From positions 433,534-497,533 of the forward strand of contig NZ_JACVEL010000002.1 of NCBI RefSeq assembly GCF_014518315.1: a stretch of 64,000 bases of DNA, given 5' to 3'. Source of the stretch: Taishania pollutisoli. GTDB lineage: Bacteria; Bacteroidota; Bacteroidia; Flavobacteriales_D; Crocinitomicaceae. Below the pieces are notes generated by a model, which ran no database searches, was not told the origin of the DNA, and was given only the letters and a program-made list of their open reading frames with translations. The translations under genes and the position numbers were made by a program. Position 1 is the first letter of the stretch. Each line of letters opens with the position of its first letter. Below are positions 34,378 to 43,400 of this stretch, in pieces.

Positions 34378-35244
34378 TTATCGTAGAATTTTTGAAATAT
34401 TGGATTTGATGCGTTCCGACAATTCATCTGTCGGCAGGTCATTATCGTCCAATCCGAACGGATCTTCAATTTCTTCCGCCAGGATTTCCATACTGACAAG
34501 TACATAGAAAACAAGGACTGTTACCGCGACAGAGAAATACCCCAACAACCCGACAAATGCAATCGGCAGGGTGCCGGTATAGATGAAAATAAATTTCTTA
34601 ATGAATAAACTGTACGAATAGGGGATGGGGGTATTGCGGATTCGCTCGCAGGCTCCGATCATGTCAATGAACCCATTCAGATTTTTGTCCAGTACCAGGT
34701 ACTCTTCCCATTGGATAACCCCTGCTTTTTTCAATTGGTTCAGTCGTTCGTACATCAATTCAACAATACTGACAGGAATGTGTTCTTCCTGGTTGAGTCG
34801 CGCGATTTCTTCCGTTGTGAGATTTAGGTTATTTAGAATCGCCTCTTTTTTCAGATGATCTTTGGATGCAACTGCAAAATTGGAGATCATGCGTGAAAAG
34901 AACAGTTGGTCTTCCCGACTAAGGTTCAGTGTCTTGATTTTTACCGCCAGGTTACGGGAATCATTGACCAATTCTCCCCATTTCTTTCGTCCTTCCCACC
35001 AACGGTCATAAGCGGTATTGGTTCGGAATACGAGTAAGAGAGAAATAACAAATCCGACCAGGGAATACACAATGTTCAGGTTTGTCAGCACCCGGTTTTC
35101 TGGAAAATAAGTGATTTCAACCCATGCAATTCCGGTACTCAACAATGCGATGTATATCAATTCTTTCCACAAGATGCGCAGGGTGTCGCTTTTGTGCAGG
35201 GCGAAGATCATTGTGACCCAGGATTTGGGGTTGTATTTTATCAT
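34378..35244 (-). CDS. Bestrophin-family anion channel
   Basis: A 288-residue membrane protein of the bacterial bestrophin/UPF0187 family, which form pentameric anion or cation channels. The hallmark LVFRTNTAYDRWWEGRKKWGELVNDSRN lies near residues 70-97 (quoted here only as landmarks RTNTAYDRWWEGR and WGELVNDSRN). Four membrane segments are visible near 25-45, 50-70, 205-225 and 225-250, and IPYSYSLFIKKFIFIYTG and ILAEEIEDPFGLDDNDLP near the C-terminus are also diagnostic. The ion carried cannot be told from sequence. Confidence 0.9.
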   Translation of the reverse strand: MIKYNPKSWVTMIFALHKSDTLRILWKELIYIALLSTGIAWVEITYFPENRVLTNLNIVYSLVGFVISLLLVFRTNTAYDRWWEGRKKWGELVNDSRNLAVKIKTLNLSREDQLFFSRMISNFAVASKDHLKKEAILNNLNLTTEEIARLNQEEHIPVSIVELMYERLNQLKKAGVIQWEEYLVLDKNLNGFIDMIGACERIRNTPIPYSYSLFIKKFIFIYTGTLPIAFVGLLGYFSVAVTVLVFYVLVSMEILAEEIEDPFGLDDNDLPTDELSERIKSNISKILR

Positions 35245-35424
35245 TTATTCGAATTTTAACAGGCTCAAAAATAATAAAAAAGACGTTTTTCCGGCAGTGT
35301 TCAATATGATTTCAAAACGATAGGCGGCAAGATTGGAAAAAACGGGATGAATATCCGATCTTTTTAACGGATTAATTATATTCGTGGCTGAAACAAAAAA
35401 TAAGAGTTATTCTTCCGAAAACAC

Positions 35425-36552
35425 ATGAAAAGAATACAGCAACAGCAGATCATCCAACAATTACAAACGAGCAAAATATTACTGATTTCCGGTCCGCGGC
35501 TGGCAGGAAAAGAAGAGATTATCCAGGAGGTGCTTGCAGAATTGAATACGAACACCCTGCAAATTAATGCGGGGAATAAGAAAGAACGCCAGGCAATTGA
35601 GGAATCTACGGAAACGGATTTGTCTGCTTCCTTTTCAGCATATCCGTTGGTCGTTATTCATGAAGCGCAATACCTGAGCAATTTGCAGCAGATCATTGAA
35701 CTTGTTTTGTCAGATACCATTTCGTCAAGTATTTTGCTGAACTGTTCTTTCGAACCGATGATGGACGAATTGTTAAAAGAAGTACTGGACACTCAGAAAC
35801 TACACGTTCGGATTTATCCGCCTTCTTTTTATGAGCTGGCGTCTCATTTTGGTCTTCCCGAAGAAGAAAAAATGTTGGAGCAACGATTGATTTACGGAAA
35901 TTACCCGGCAGTTGTTTTGACACCGGAAGTAGCAGAAGAAATTTTGTCGCACCTGCTCGATACAGTGTTGATTACGGACCTCGGGGTAACCGACCGGATC
36001 AATAAAAAGAAACAGTTGACACGGGTATTGCAAACGTTGTCATTCCTGATCGGAGAACCTGTTTCATACAATGAAGTGGCAGAACGATGCGACCTGGACA
36101 ATGAAACAGTTGAGCGGTATGTCCTGCTGCTGGAAAAAGCGTATGTGTTGATCCGTATTCCCTCTTACTCTACAGACAAACGATATGAATTGAAAAAAAG
36201 TCAGTTGATCTATTTCGTAGACACGGGGTTGCGCAATATGCTCATCAATAATTTCAATCCCCCTGCTATCCGGATGGACCTGGACGCATTGTGGAAAAAC
36301 TGGCTGATCTCAGAACGGGTGAAGTGGAATGCTGTCAATAATAAACAGACAACCTACTGGTTCTGGCGGACACATACCAAACAAAGCATTGATCTTATTG
36401 AGGAAAACGAGGGACATAAAATTGCATACAAATCAACCTGGGAAAAGAAAAAGAAATTGAAATTCCCGGCGATGTTCCAGGAATACTATCCTGAAATTCC
36501 AACACATACATTGAACCGGTCCACTTATTGGACCTTCCTGAGTCGAAAATGA
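35425..36552 (+). CDS. AAA/DUF4143-like protein with degenerate Walker motifs
   Basis: A 375-residue protein with the two-part layout of AAA_14-DUF4143 ATPases. The N-terminal part holds a P-loop-like GPRLAGKEEI at residues 23-32 and a Walker-B-like LVVIHEAQYL near 76. The C-terminal part has the winged helix SFLIGEPVSYNEVAERCDLDNETVERY and the nuclease-like tail YWFWRTHTKQSIDLIEE. Walker A lacks its Ser/Thr (GKE instead of GKT) and Walker B has His in place of Asp, so ATP hydrolysis is doubtful. It ends in an ATGA overlap with the AddB-like nuclease gene, so the two are translated together. Confidence 0.82.
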   Translation: MKRIQQQQIIQQLQTSKILLISGPRLAGKEEIIQEVLAELNTNTLQINAGNKKERQAIEESTETDLSASFSAYPLVVIHEAQYLSNLQQIIELVLSDTISSSILLNCSFEPMMDELLKEVLDTQKLHVRIYPPSFYELASHFGLPEEEKMLEQRLIYGNYPAVVLTPEVAEEILSHLLDTVLITDLGVTDRINKKKQLTRVLQTLSFLIGEPVSYNEVAERCDLDNETVERYVLLLEKAYVLIRIPSYSTDKRYELKKSQLIYFVDTGLRNMLINNFNPPAIRMDLDALWKNWLISERVKWNAVNNKQTTYWFWRTHTKQSIDLIEENEGHKIAYKSTWEKKKKLKFPAMFQEYYPEIPTHTLNRSTYWTFLSRK

Positions 36553-39386
36553 TCACATTTACGGATAAAATAGCAGACTACATCTACAGCAATCAGCTGG
36601 ATCATAAGAACCTGACGATTGTACTTCCGTCCGAACGAGCGAAGAAGTATGTGGCTGCTTCTATTTTTGATAAATACCGAAAACCTGTTGCCGCTCCGGC
36701 GATGATTACCATGGATACATGGATTCGTCAACATACGGAAAAAACGGTCATTGACAAGACAAGAGCATTGGTCAGGCTGTTTGACGTGCAATTGAAAACG
36801 GCTCAGAAAGACGAAGACCGTTCATTCGATGAATTCCTGGAATGGGGAGCGATCTTATTATCCGATTTTGACGAACTGGACCGATACCTGATCGAGGCAG
36901 CTACTATTTTCAAAGACCTCCACAACATCAAAGAATTGGAATACTGGCGGATTGATGCGGAAGAAGATTACAAACTATCCGATGCGCGAAAACGATTCCT
37001 TGAATTCTGGGACCGGTTACCCTTCTATTACAAAGAACTCAATGAAAGCCTGGGGAAAAACGGAGCGACATATATGGGAGCGGCTTATAAAGAACTCGCA
37101 GGAAATATTGCGGTTTTGTTCCGGGAGAATAAAAATGCACACTTTCTCTTCGCCGGGTTTAATGCGTTCTCACAGGCAGAGATGAGCATCGTGAAGCAAT
37201 TACACCAGATGGGACGAGGACATGTGCTGGTTGATGCAGATGCCTTTTACCTGAATGATAAAAATCATGAGGCGGGAGAATTTATTCGAAAACAAATCAA
37301 AGGGCTGGGCGTAAAAGAACTTCCCGTTGTGGAAAATCGTTTGCTGGAAAAAGAAATGCGGATAGAGGTTGTGGAATGTGCACAGCTGACAGGACAGGTG
37401 AAAGTCGCCTCTTCGCGATTACTGGAGTTGCCTGAACATGAAATTGCACAGACATTGGTTTTGCTCGCGGATGAATCATTGATCGGACCGTTTCTGAAAA
37501 ATATTCCGAAAAAGGTAGGGAAGACGAATGTCACCCTGGGAATGCCGATGAAAGGAACAGCTGTTAAGAATTGGGTGGATATCCTTTTTTCGATACAGGA
37601 AACCAAAAACAGGTTTAATTCTTCTGCCTATTATCACAATGATTTGAAACGAATGCTCAATCACCCGTTTTTTATTGCATGTCTGAATGCGGATGAAAAA
37701 GAATTGTTGCAGAAACTGGAAGAAACAATCATTCAGAAAAACTGGATTTTCATTGCCCCTAAACAGATTCTTCTGGGTAAAAAGTTAGAGAAAATTATTG
37801 AAATAGCAGGTGTTAACTGGAAAAGAAATTGGAAAATCGCCATGCACCAGATTCGTTCACTTAATAGAATCTTGTTCAGTGAATTTTCAGAAGAAAATCA
37901 GTTTGAAAGGGCCTTGATTCATTCATTTGACAATGCGTTGATTGAGTTTCAAAATATTGTTTCCGAAGGATTGCCGGAGATGAGTCTTCGCAGCTTCAGA
38001 GGATTGTTTACCCAGCATTGGAGTAATAAGGGAATCGCCTACCATGGAAACCCCGTGGACGGATTGCAGGTGATGGGAGTATTGGAGACCCGACTACTGG
38101 ATTTCAAACACATTATTTGCCTGGGGTTAAATGAAGGAATGATGCCTCCGACAAACCCGATCCAATCGATGTTCCCGATGGATTTGCGGCGCTATTCCGG
38201 CTTGCCCGTTCCGCGCGATAAACAAGGATTGTTTGCACATCATTTTTACCGGTTACTACATGCGTGCGACCATTTACTTGTCACCTATTCAGGAACAAAA
38301 GAATCGATCGGAAGCAATGAGCGAAGCCGTTACCTGCAGCAGATTGAAAAAGAATTGGTGCGAAGAAATCCGAAGATTAGCTGGGAGTTCAGTTATTACA
38401 ATATCCCGATGGAGGAAGACCGCCACGTTGATCTTCGTTCTGTACAAAAAGATCCACAGATTCTGGCAAAGATGGATGAACTTTTTGAGCGTTCTGCATC
38501 ATTCTCAGCGTTGAACAAATACCACAAATGCCCACTTGATTTTTATTATCGGTATGTACTGGAGTTTGGAGAGGAAGATGTTGTTGAAGAAGAACTGGAA
38601 TCCAGTACGTTTGGAACAATTCTTCATGCTGCGTTTGAGGCGTTGTATACCAAACATGCGAAATACACAAAAGAAGGAGAATTAAATCCGGGAGGAGGAT
38701 TGCCGCTTCGTGTTTCAGATATCGATGAAATGCTGGTCAAAATTGAGCCGATTATCCGTGAATTATTTACGGCTTATTTCAACGGAGATCAGGATGCGTT
38801 TTCATTTGGAAAAAATTACCTGTCCTATAAAATGGCAGTTGACATGGCCCGTCAGTTTTTGAAAGAAGAACGAACATTTATTGCGGCACCTAATACAGTA
38901 ATCATTCACAGCCTGGAAAAAAATATAAAAGTTCCGATCGGGTTCACCATTCACGGACAGGAAAAAAACATCCGATTGAACGGAACCATCGACCGGGTGG
39001 ATGAGGTAAATGGTAAAATTCGACTGGTAGATTACAAAACGGGAAGCTGCAAAGACGAGGATGTGCGTTTAAAACAGGAAACCAACCGGACCAAAAACTC
39101 GGAGTTAAAACTCAACCTAGATGTCAAACACATTATGCAGTTGCTGATGTATTGCTACATCTATTACCGGGATACGAATACCTATCCGGATACTGCCGGA
39201 ATCTTTTCAATGATCCGGTTGAAAAACGGATTGTGTACAATGGACTTACTCGACAAAACGGTGCCGGAGATGATGGAAAAATTTCCGGAGTGGTTACAGG
39301 AACTCTTTGAAGAATTATACGATGTCGATATCCCCTTTGAGCACAAAGACAGGGGAGAATACAGTTATTGTACGTACTGTGGCTAA
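36549..39386 (+). CDS. PD-(D/E)XK nuclease, RecB/AddB-like
   Basis: A 945-residue protein starting at ATG 36549 within the upstream stop (a TTG seven codons earlier is less likely). It has an inactivated helicase-like N-terminal region (LTIVLPSERAKKYV replaces a Walker A) and the AddB-like blocks VMGVLETRLLDFKHIICLGLNEG and YSGTKESIGSNERSRYL. At the C-terminus is a PD-(D/E)XK nuclease: TIDRVDEVNGKIRLVDYKTG. Cysteines in KYHKCPLDFYYRY (about 661) and the final YCTYCG recall the AddB iron-sulfur clasp, but the last Cys of the usual set is missing because the protein stops. It probably acts in double-strand-break processing; an AddA-type helicase is not adjacent. Confidence 0.85.
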   Translation: MITFTDKIADYIYSNQLDHKNLTIVLPSERAKKYVAASIFDKYRKPVAAPAMITMDTWIRQHTEKTVIDKTRALVRLFDVQLKTAQKDEDRSFDEFLEWGAILLSDFDELDRYLIEAATIFKDLHNIKELEYWRIDAEEDYKLSDARKRFLEFWDRLPFYYKELNESLGKNGATYMGAAYKELAGNIAVLFRENKNAHFLFAGFNAFSQAEMSIVKQLHQMGRGHVLVDADAFYLNDKNHEAGEFIRKQIKGLGVKELPVVENRLLEKEMRIEVVECAQLTGQVKVASSRLLELPEHEIAQTLVLLADESLIGPFLKNIPKKVGKTNVTLGMPMKGTAVKNWVDILFSIQETKNRFNSSAYYHNDLKRMLNHPFFIACLNADEKELLQKLEETIIQKNWIFIAPKQILLGKKLEKIIEIAGVNWKRNWKIAMHQIRSLNRILFSEFSEENQFERALIHSFDNALIEFQNIVSEGLPEMSLRSFRGLFTQHWSNKGIAYHGNPVDGLQVMGVLETRLLDFKHIICLGLNEGMMPPTNPIQSMFPMDLRRYSGLPVPRDKQGLFAHHFYRLLHACDHLLVTYSGTKESIGSNERSRYLQQIEKELVRRNPKISWEFSYYNIPMEEDRHVDLRSVQKDPQILAKMDELFERSASFSALNKYHKCPLDFYYRYVLEFGEEDVVEEELESSTFGTILHAAFEALYTKHAKYTKEGELNPGGGLPLRVSDIDEMLVKIEPIIRELFTAYFNGDQDAFSFGKNYLSYKMAVDMARQFLKEERTFIAAPNTVIIHSLEKNIKVPIGFTIHGQEKNIRLNGTIDRVDEVNGKIRLVDYKTGSCKDEDVRLKQETNRTKNSELKLNLDVKHIMQLLMYCYIYYRDTNTYPDTAGIFSMIRLKNGLCTMDLLDKTVPEMMEKFPEWLQELFEELYDVDIPFEHKDRGEYSYCTYCG

Positions 39387-39407
39387 CTTAACGGGTTTTA
39401 TTTTCCT

Positions 39408-40211
39408 TTAGAAACTTGATTGAAACACAATACATCCTTCTGTATTGAAGTGTTGCGGAACCGTTTCAAAAATTCCGAATACAGCAGATCCGCTACCGGA
39501 CATACTGGCATAAACAGCACCTGCTTCATATAATTTTGTCTTTATTTCTGAAAGTTCAGGATATAACACGAACAGGTGTTCCTCGAAGTCATTTTTTATG
39601 TGCGCTTTCCATTCCGTCACCGGTAGCAAAAGCTGCTCCTCCAGCTTTCCCCGGTCACCACTGATGTGTACTCCTGAATAGGCCTGACGCGTATTAACAT
39701 GAATTGAGGGCTTTACAACGATGAGATGGTACCCGGAGAGCTTCAGGTGAATCGGTTGTAATTGTTCTCCTCTTCCTGTTGCCAGCTGAGCGGTATTGCG
39801 AATAAAAAAGGGACAATCACTTCCCAGTTGACTTGCCAGTTCCTGTTGTTTTTCAATGCTGATGTTCAGCAAAAACAGTTCATTTAAACCGTTGATCACA
39901 TAAGCAGCATCTGAAGAACCTCCCCCTAATCCGGCTCCCATTGGAATTTGTTTGCGCAGGTGCATGTATACATTGCCAATTCCATATACAGATTGCATAA
40001 GCCGAAATGCCCGTACACACAAGTTGTCATCCGGGTTTCCATCCACCGGAATGCCGGATTGCTTCCATTCAAAGTGATTGTTTTGAATGATTTCCAGCAC
40101 ATCATATACGGGAATTGGTGCCATCACTGTTTCCAGTTCATGGTACCCGTCTGCGCGCTTTTCAACGATGTTCAGACCGATATTTATTTTGGCCGGAGGA
40201 TATAAGATCAC
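39408..40211 (-). CDS. ispE: 4-diphosphocytidyl-2-C-methyl-D-erythritol kinase
   Basis: IspE phosphorylates CDP-methylerythritol in the non-mevalonate isoprenoid pathway. The 267-residue GHMP kinase starts at GTG 40211, since no ATG is in frame upstream and the family start (LYPPAKINIGLNI) follows at once. The ATP-binding glycine loop PMGAGLGGGSSDAAYV lies near residue 90. SQLGSDCPFF near residue 130 and MSGSGSAVFGIF near the C-terminus complete the signature. It converges with the nuclease gene at a 21-bp gap. Confidence 0.95.
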   Translation of the reverse strand: MILYPPAKINIGLNIVEKRADGYHELETVMAPIPVYDVLEIIQNNHFEWKQSGIPVDGNPDDNLCVRAFRLMQSVYGIGNVYMHLRKQIPMGAGLGGGSSDAAYVINGLNELFLLNISIEKQQELASQLGSDCPFFIRNTAQLATGRGEQLQPIHLKLSGYHLIVVKPSIHVNTRQAYSGVHISGDRGKLEEQLLLPVTEWKAHIKNDFEEHLFVLYPELSEIKTKLYEAGAVYASMSGSGSAVFGIFETVPQHFNTEGCIVFQSSF

Positions 40212-40381
40212 ACGGTAAAGATAGACACATAAACCGGATTATCAACAAATGAAAACCAGGTGAAATAAATCTGAAAAATAACTAATCCGATTTAGTCAGT
40301 GTTTTTATAGTTATCCCCCGTTTTTCTGTTAACAAACAACCGCAAACATGGCATTTTCTGTGAATAACTTTTGTTGGTAAC

Positions 40382-40415
40382 TTGTTATTTTTTCATTAAA
40401 AATGGTTTATGTTTG
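40382..40415 (+). promoter_or_regulatory. Putative promoter of the giant adhesin gene
   Basis: TATGTTTG at 40408-40415 matches TAnnTTTG, with TTG at 40382-40384, 23 nt upstream. The box overlaps an upstream in-frame ATG at 40409, which argues that translation starts at 40439 instead. Confidence 0.5.
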
Positions 40416-40438
40416 TATCAAATTTAAAATTCATATTT

Positions 40439-43400
40439 ATGAGAAAACCTTACAAAAGAGTCATCTACTCACTGATGATGCTGCTCTCCCTTGGGCTGAG
40501 TTTGGCATCATATGGTCAGTTGGGGACTATTCAGATTGGTTCGGGAACAGCTACCATTAATGGAGGAGCCGCGATTCCCGTCACGAATTTCAATTACACA
40601 TACAGTCAACAGTTGGTAACAGCTGCTGAGTATGTAGCAGGAGGAGGTGCCGCTACAGGACAAATTACCAAAATTCGATATTATTGTACAAGTGTTGGTA
40701 CTGCTTCTGTCTGGAATAACTGGACGGTATTTATAGGGAATACTACAAAAACATCATTTACATCGGATACCGATTGGGTTCCTTTGGCACAATTGACTCA
40801 GGTGTTTAGTGGTACAATTACACCTGTCGCAAATAACTGGTTTGAAATTACATTTACAGCGCCATTTAACTATACAGGAGGAAACATTGTTGTTGCAATT
40901 GATGAAAATGCACCAGGATGGAACTCATCTCCAACGTTTCGATCGTATACATCCACAGCAAATAGTGGAATTCAATACCGAGATGATAATGTTGCGAATA
41001 ACCCCGACCCGGCTAGTCCGCCTACAGCTAATAACAGAGTTGCTGCCTTGCCGCAATTACAATTCGAAGGGACATTACCTACTTGTATCAGACCTTCTGC
41101 ATTAACATTGGGTTCTGTTTCTTCAGCATCGGCTAATATTACATGGACTGCAGGAGGTACGGAAACCAACTGGAACATCCAATGGGGTACGCCAGGTTTT
41201 ACTCCTGGAACAGGAACACAAATTGGGAGTGATGTTTCTACGGTTGCATCTGCTACAATCAATGGATTAACTCAGTTGACTTCTTATGATATATACGTAC
41301 AGGCAGATTGTGGAGCTGGAGATGTGAGTTTATGGAGAGGTCCATTGAATATTACAACAATTCAAACACCAGTTACTCTTCCATATACAGATGATTTTTC
41401 TGCAAACAACTGGATTCTCAACAATGGTTCCCAAACGAACAAATGGTTTGTTGGTGCAGCAGATGGAAATCCGGCTAATAGTTTGTATATTTCAAATGAT
41501 GCGGGAGGAGCGACAACGACATACGGACACACAACTTCTGTTGTTCGTGCGACAAAAACAATTGCATTTACAGCAGGATCTAATCCGTTTGAATTATCTT
41601 TTGACTGGAAAGCAGGAGGAGAAGGTTCCTCTGATTATTTGCGTGTATGGATCGTTCCAGCAACGGCAACACTTGCTGCCGGAACACAAATTAATACAAC
41701 CAATACACCGGGAGCTCTTCAATTGGGGGGGAACCTCAATTTGCAGGCGACCTGGAAAACGAATCATTATATGATTCCTGCTTCATATGCCGGAACGAAT
41801 GCAAAATTGGTATTTGAGTGGAGAAACGATGGAAGTGGCGGTACGACTACACCATCTATTGTTGTTGACAATGTAAATGTAAAATCAAGTACATGTCCTC
41901 CACCTACAGCATTAGCAGTTGCTTCTGTTTCTTCAGCATCAGCTAACACGACATGGACTGCAGGAGGTACGGAAACCAACTGGAACATTCAATGGGGTGC
42001 GCCAGGATTTACTCCTGGAACAGGAACAGAAATTGGTAGTGGTACATCAACCGTTGCTTCTTATACAGTTAATGGGTTAACTCAGTTGACTTCTTATGAT
42101 ATATACGTACAGGCAGATTGTGGGGCAGGAGACGTGAGCTTCTGGGTAGGACCGTTGAATATTACAACAATTCAAACACCGGTTACTCTTCCATATACAG
42201 ATGATTTTTCTGCGAATAACTGGATTCTCAACAATGGTTCCCAAACGAACAAATGGTTTGTTGGTGCAGCAGATGGAAATCCGGCTAATAGTTTGTATAT
42301 TTCAAATGATGCAGGAGGTGCGACAACGACATACGGACACACGACTTCTGTTGTTCGTGCGACAAAAACAATTGCATTTACAGCAGGATCTAATCCGTTT
42401 GAATTATCTTTTGACTGGAAAGCAGGAGGAGAAAGTTCCTCTGATTATTTGCGTGTATGGATCGTTCCAGCAACAGCAACACTTGCTGCCGGAACACAAA
42501 TTAATACAACCAATACACCTGGAGCTCTTCAATTGGGGGGAAACCTCAATTTGCAGGCGACCTGGAAAACGAACCATTATATGATTCCTGCTTCATATGC
42601 CGGAACGAATGCAAAATTGGTATTTGAGTGGAGAAACGATGGAGGTGGCGGTACGACTACACCATCTATTGTTGTTGACAATGTAAATGTAAAATCAAGT
42701 ACATGTCCTCCACCTACAGCATTAGCTGCCACTCCAACATCTGTTAACTCAATGAATGTGTCTTGGACTGCAGGGGGTACAGAAACCGCTTGGACGGTTG
42801 TTTGGGGAACTCCGGGATTCACACCAGGTGGTTCAGGACAACTTGGAACTCAAAATTTCACTTCAACTAGTGGACCGGTTTCAACACTTACTGCAAATAC
42901 GAACTACGAAGTATACGTACGGGCAGATTGTGGTTCAGGGGACTTAAGTTTATGGACAGGACCTGTGAGTATTTATACAGGATATTGTACTCCTTCTTAT
43001 ACAAATACAAGTGACTATACTTCTTCATTTGTAACAACGGGAGCATATAGTAATGTGTCTTATTCGGCAACTACTCAACCGGCAACGGGGTATGCAAATC
43101 AAACTGGAGGAACTCCAATTGTATCTTCTGCAGGGAGTACATTCAATTTTTCACACTCTTATGTTGGAGGAGAGAATACCGTTAGAATTTGGGTAGATTG
43201 GAATAACAATTTGGTATTTGAAGCTTCTGAGCAAGTTTATCAGCAGTATAATGGAACTTCTCCGTATAATCAATCAGGTTCAATTGCTATTCCTGCAGGG
43301 ACACCAAATGGAAATTACCGAATGAGAGTCCGTTCAAGATACTATACAACAGTGCCAGGAGCTTGTTCTTCAGAATCGTACGGTAGTGCGATTGATTTTA

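Noticed and set aside
41391..42584. Paired 127-codon plus-strand frames
   Set aside because: They are alternate-frame shadows of the 810-bp duplicated unit in the giant adhesin.
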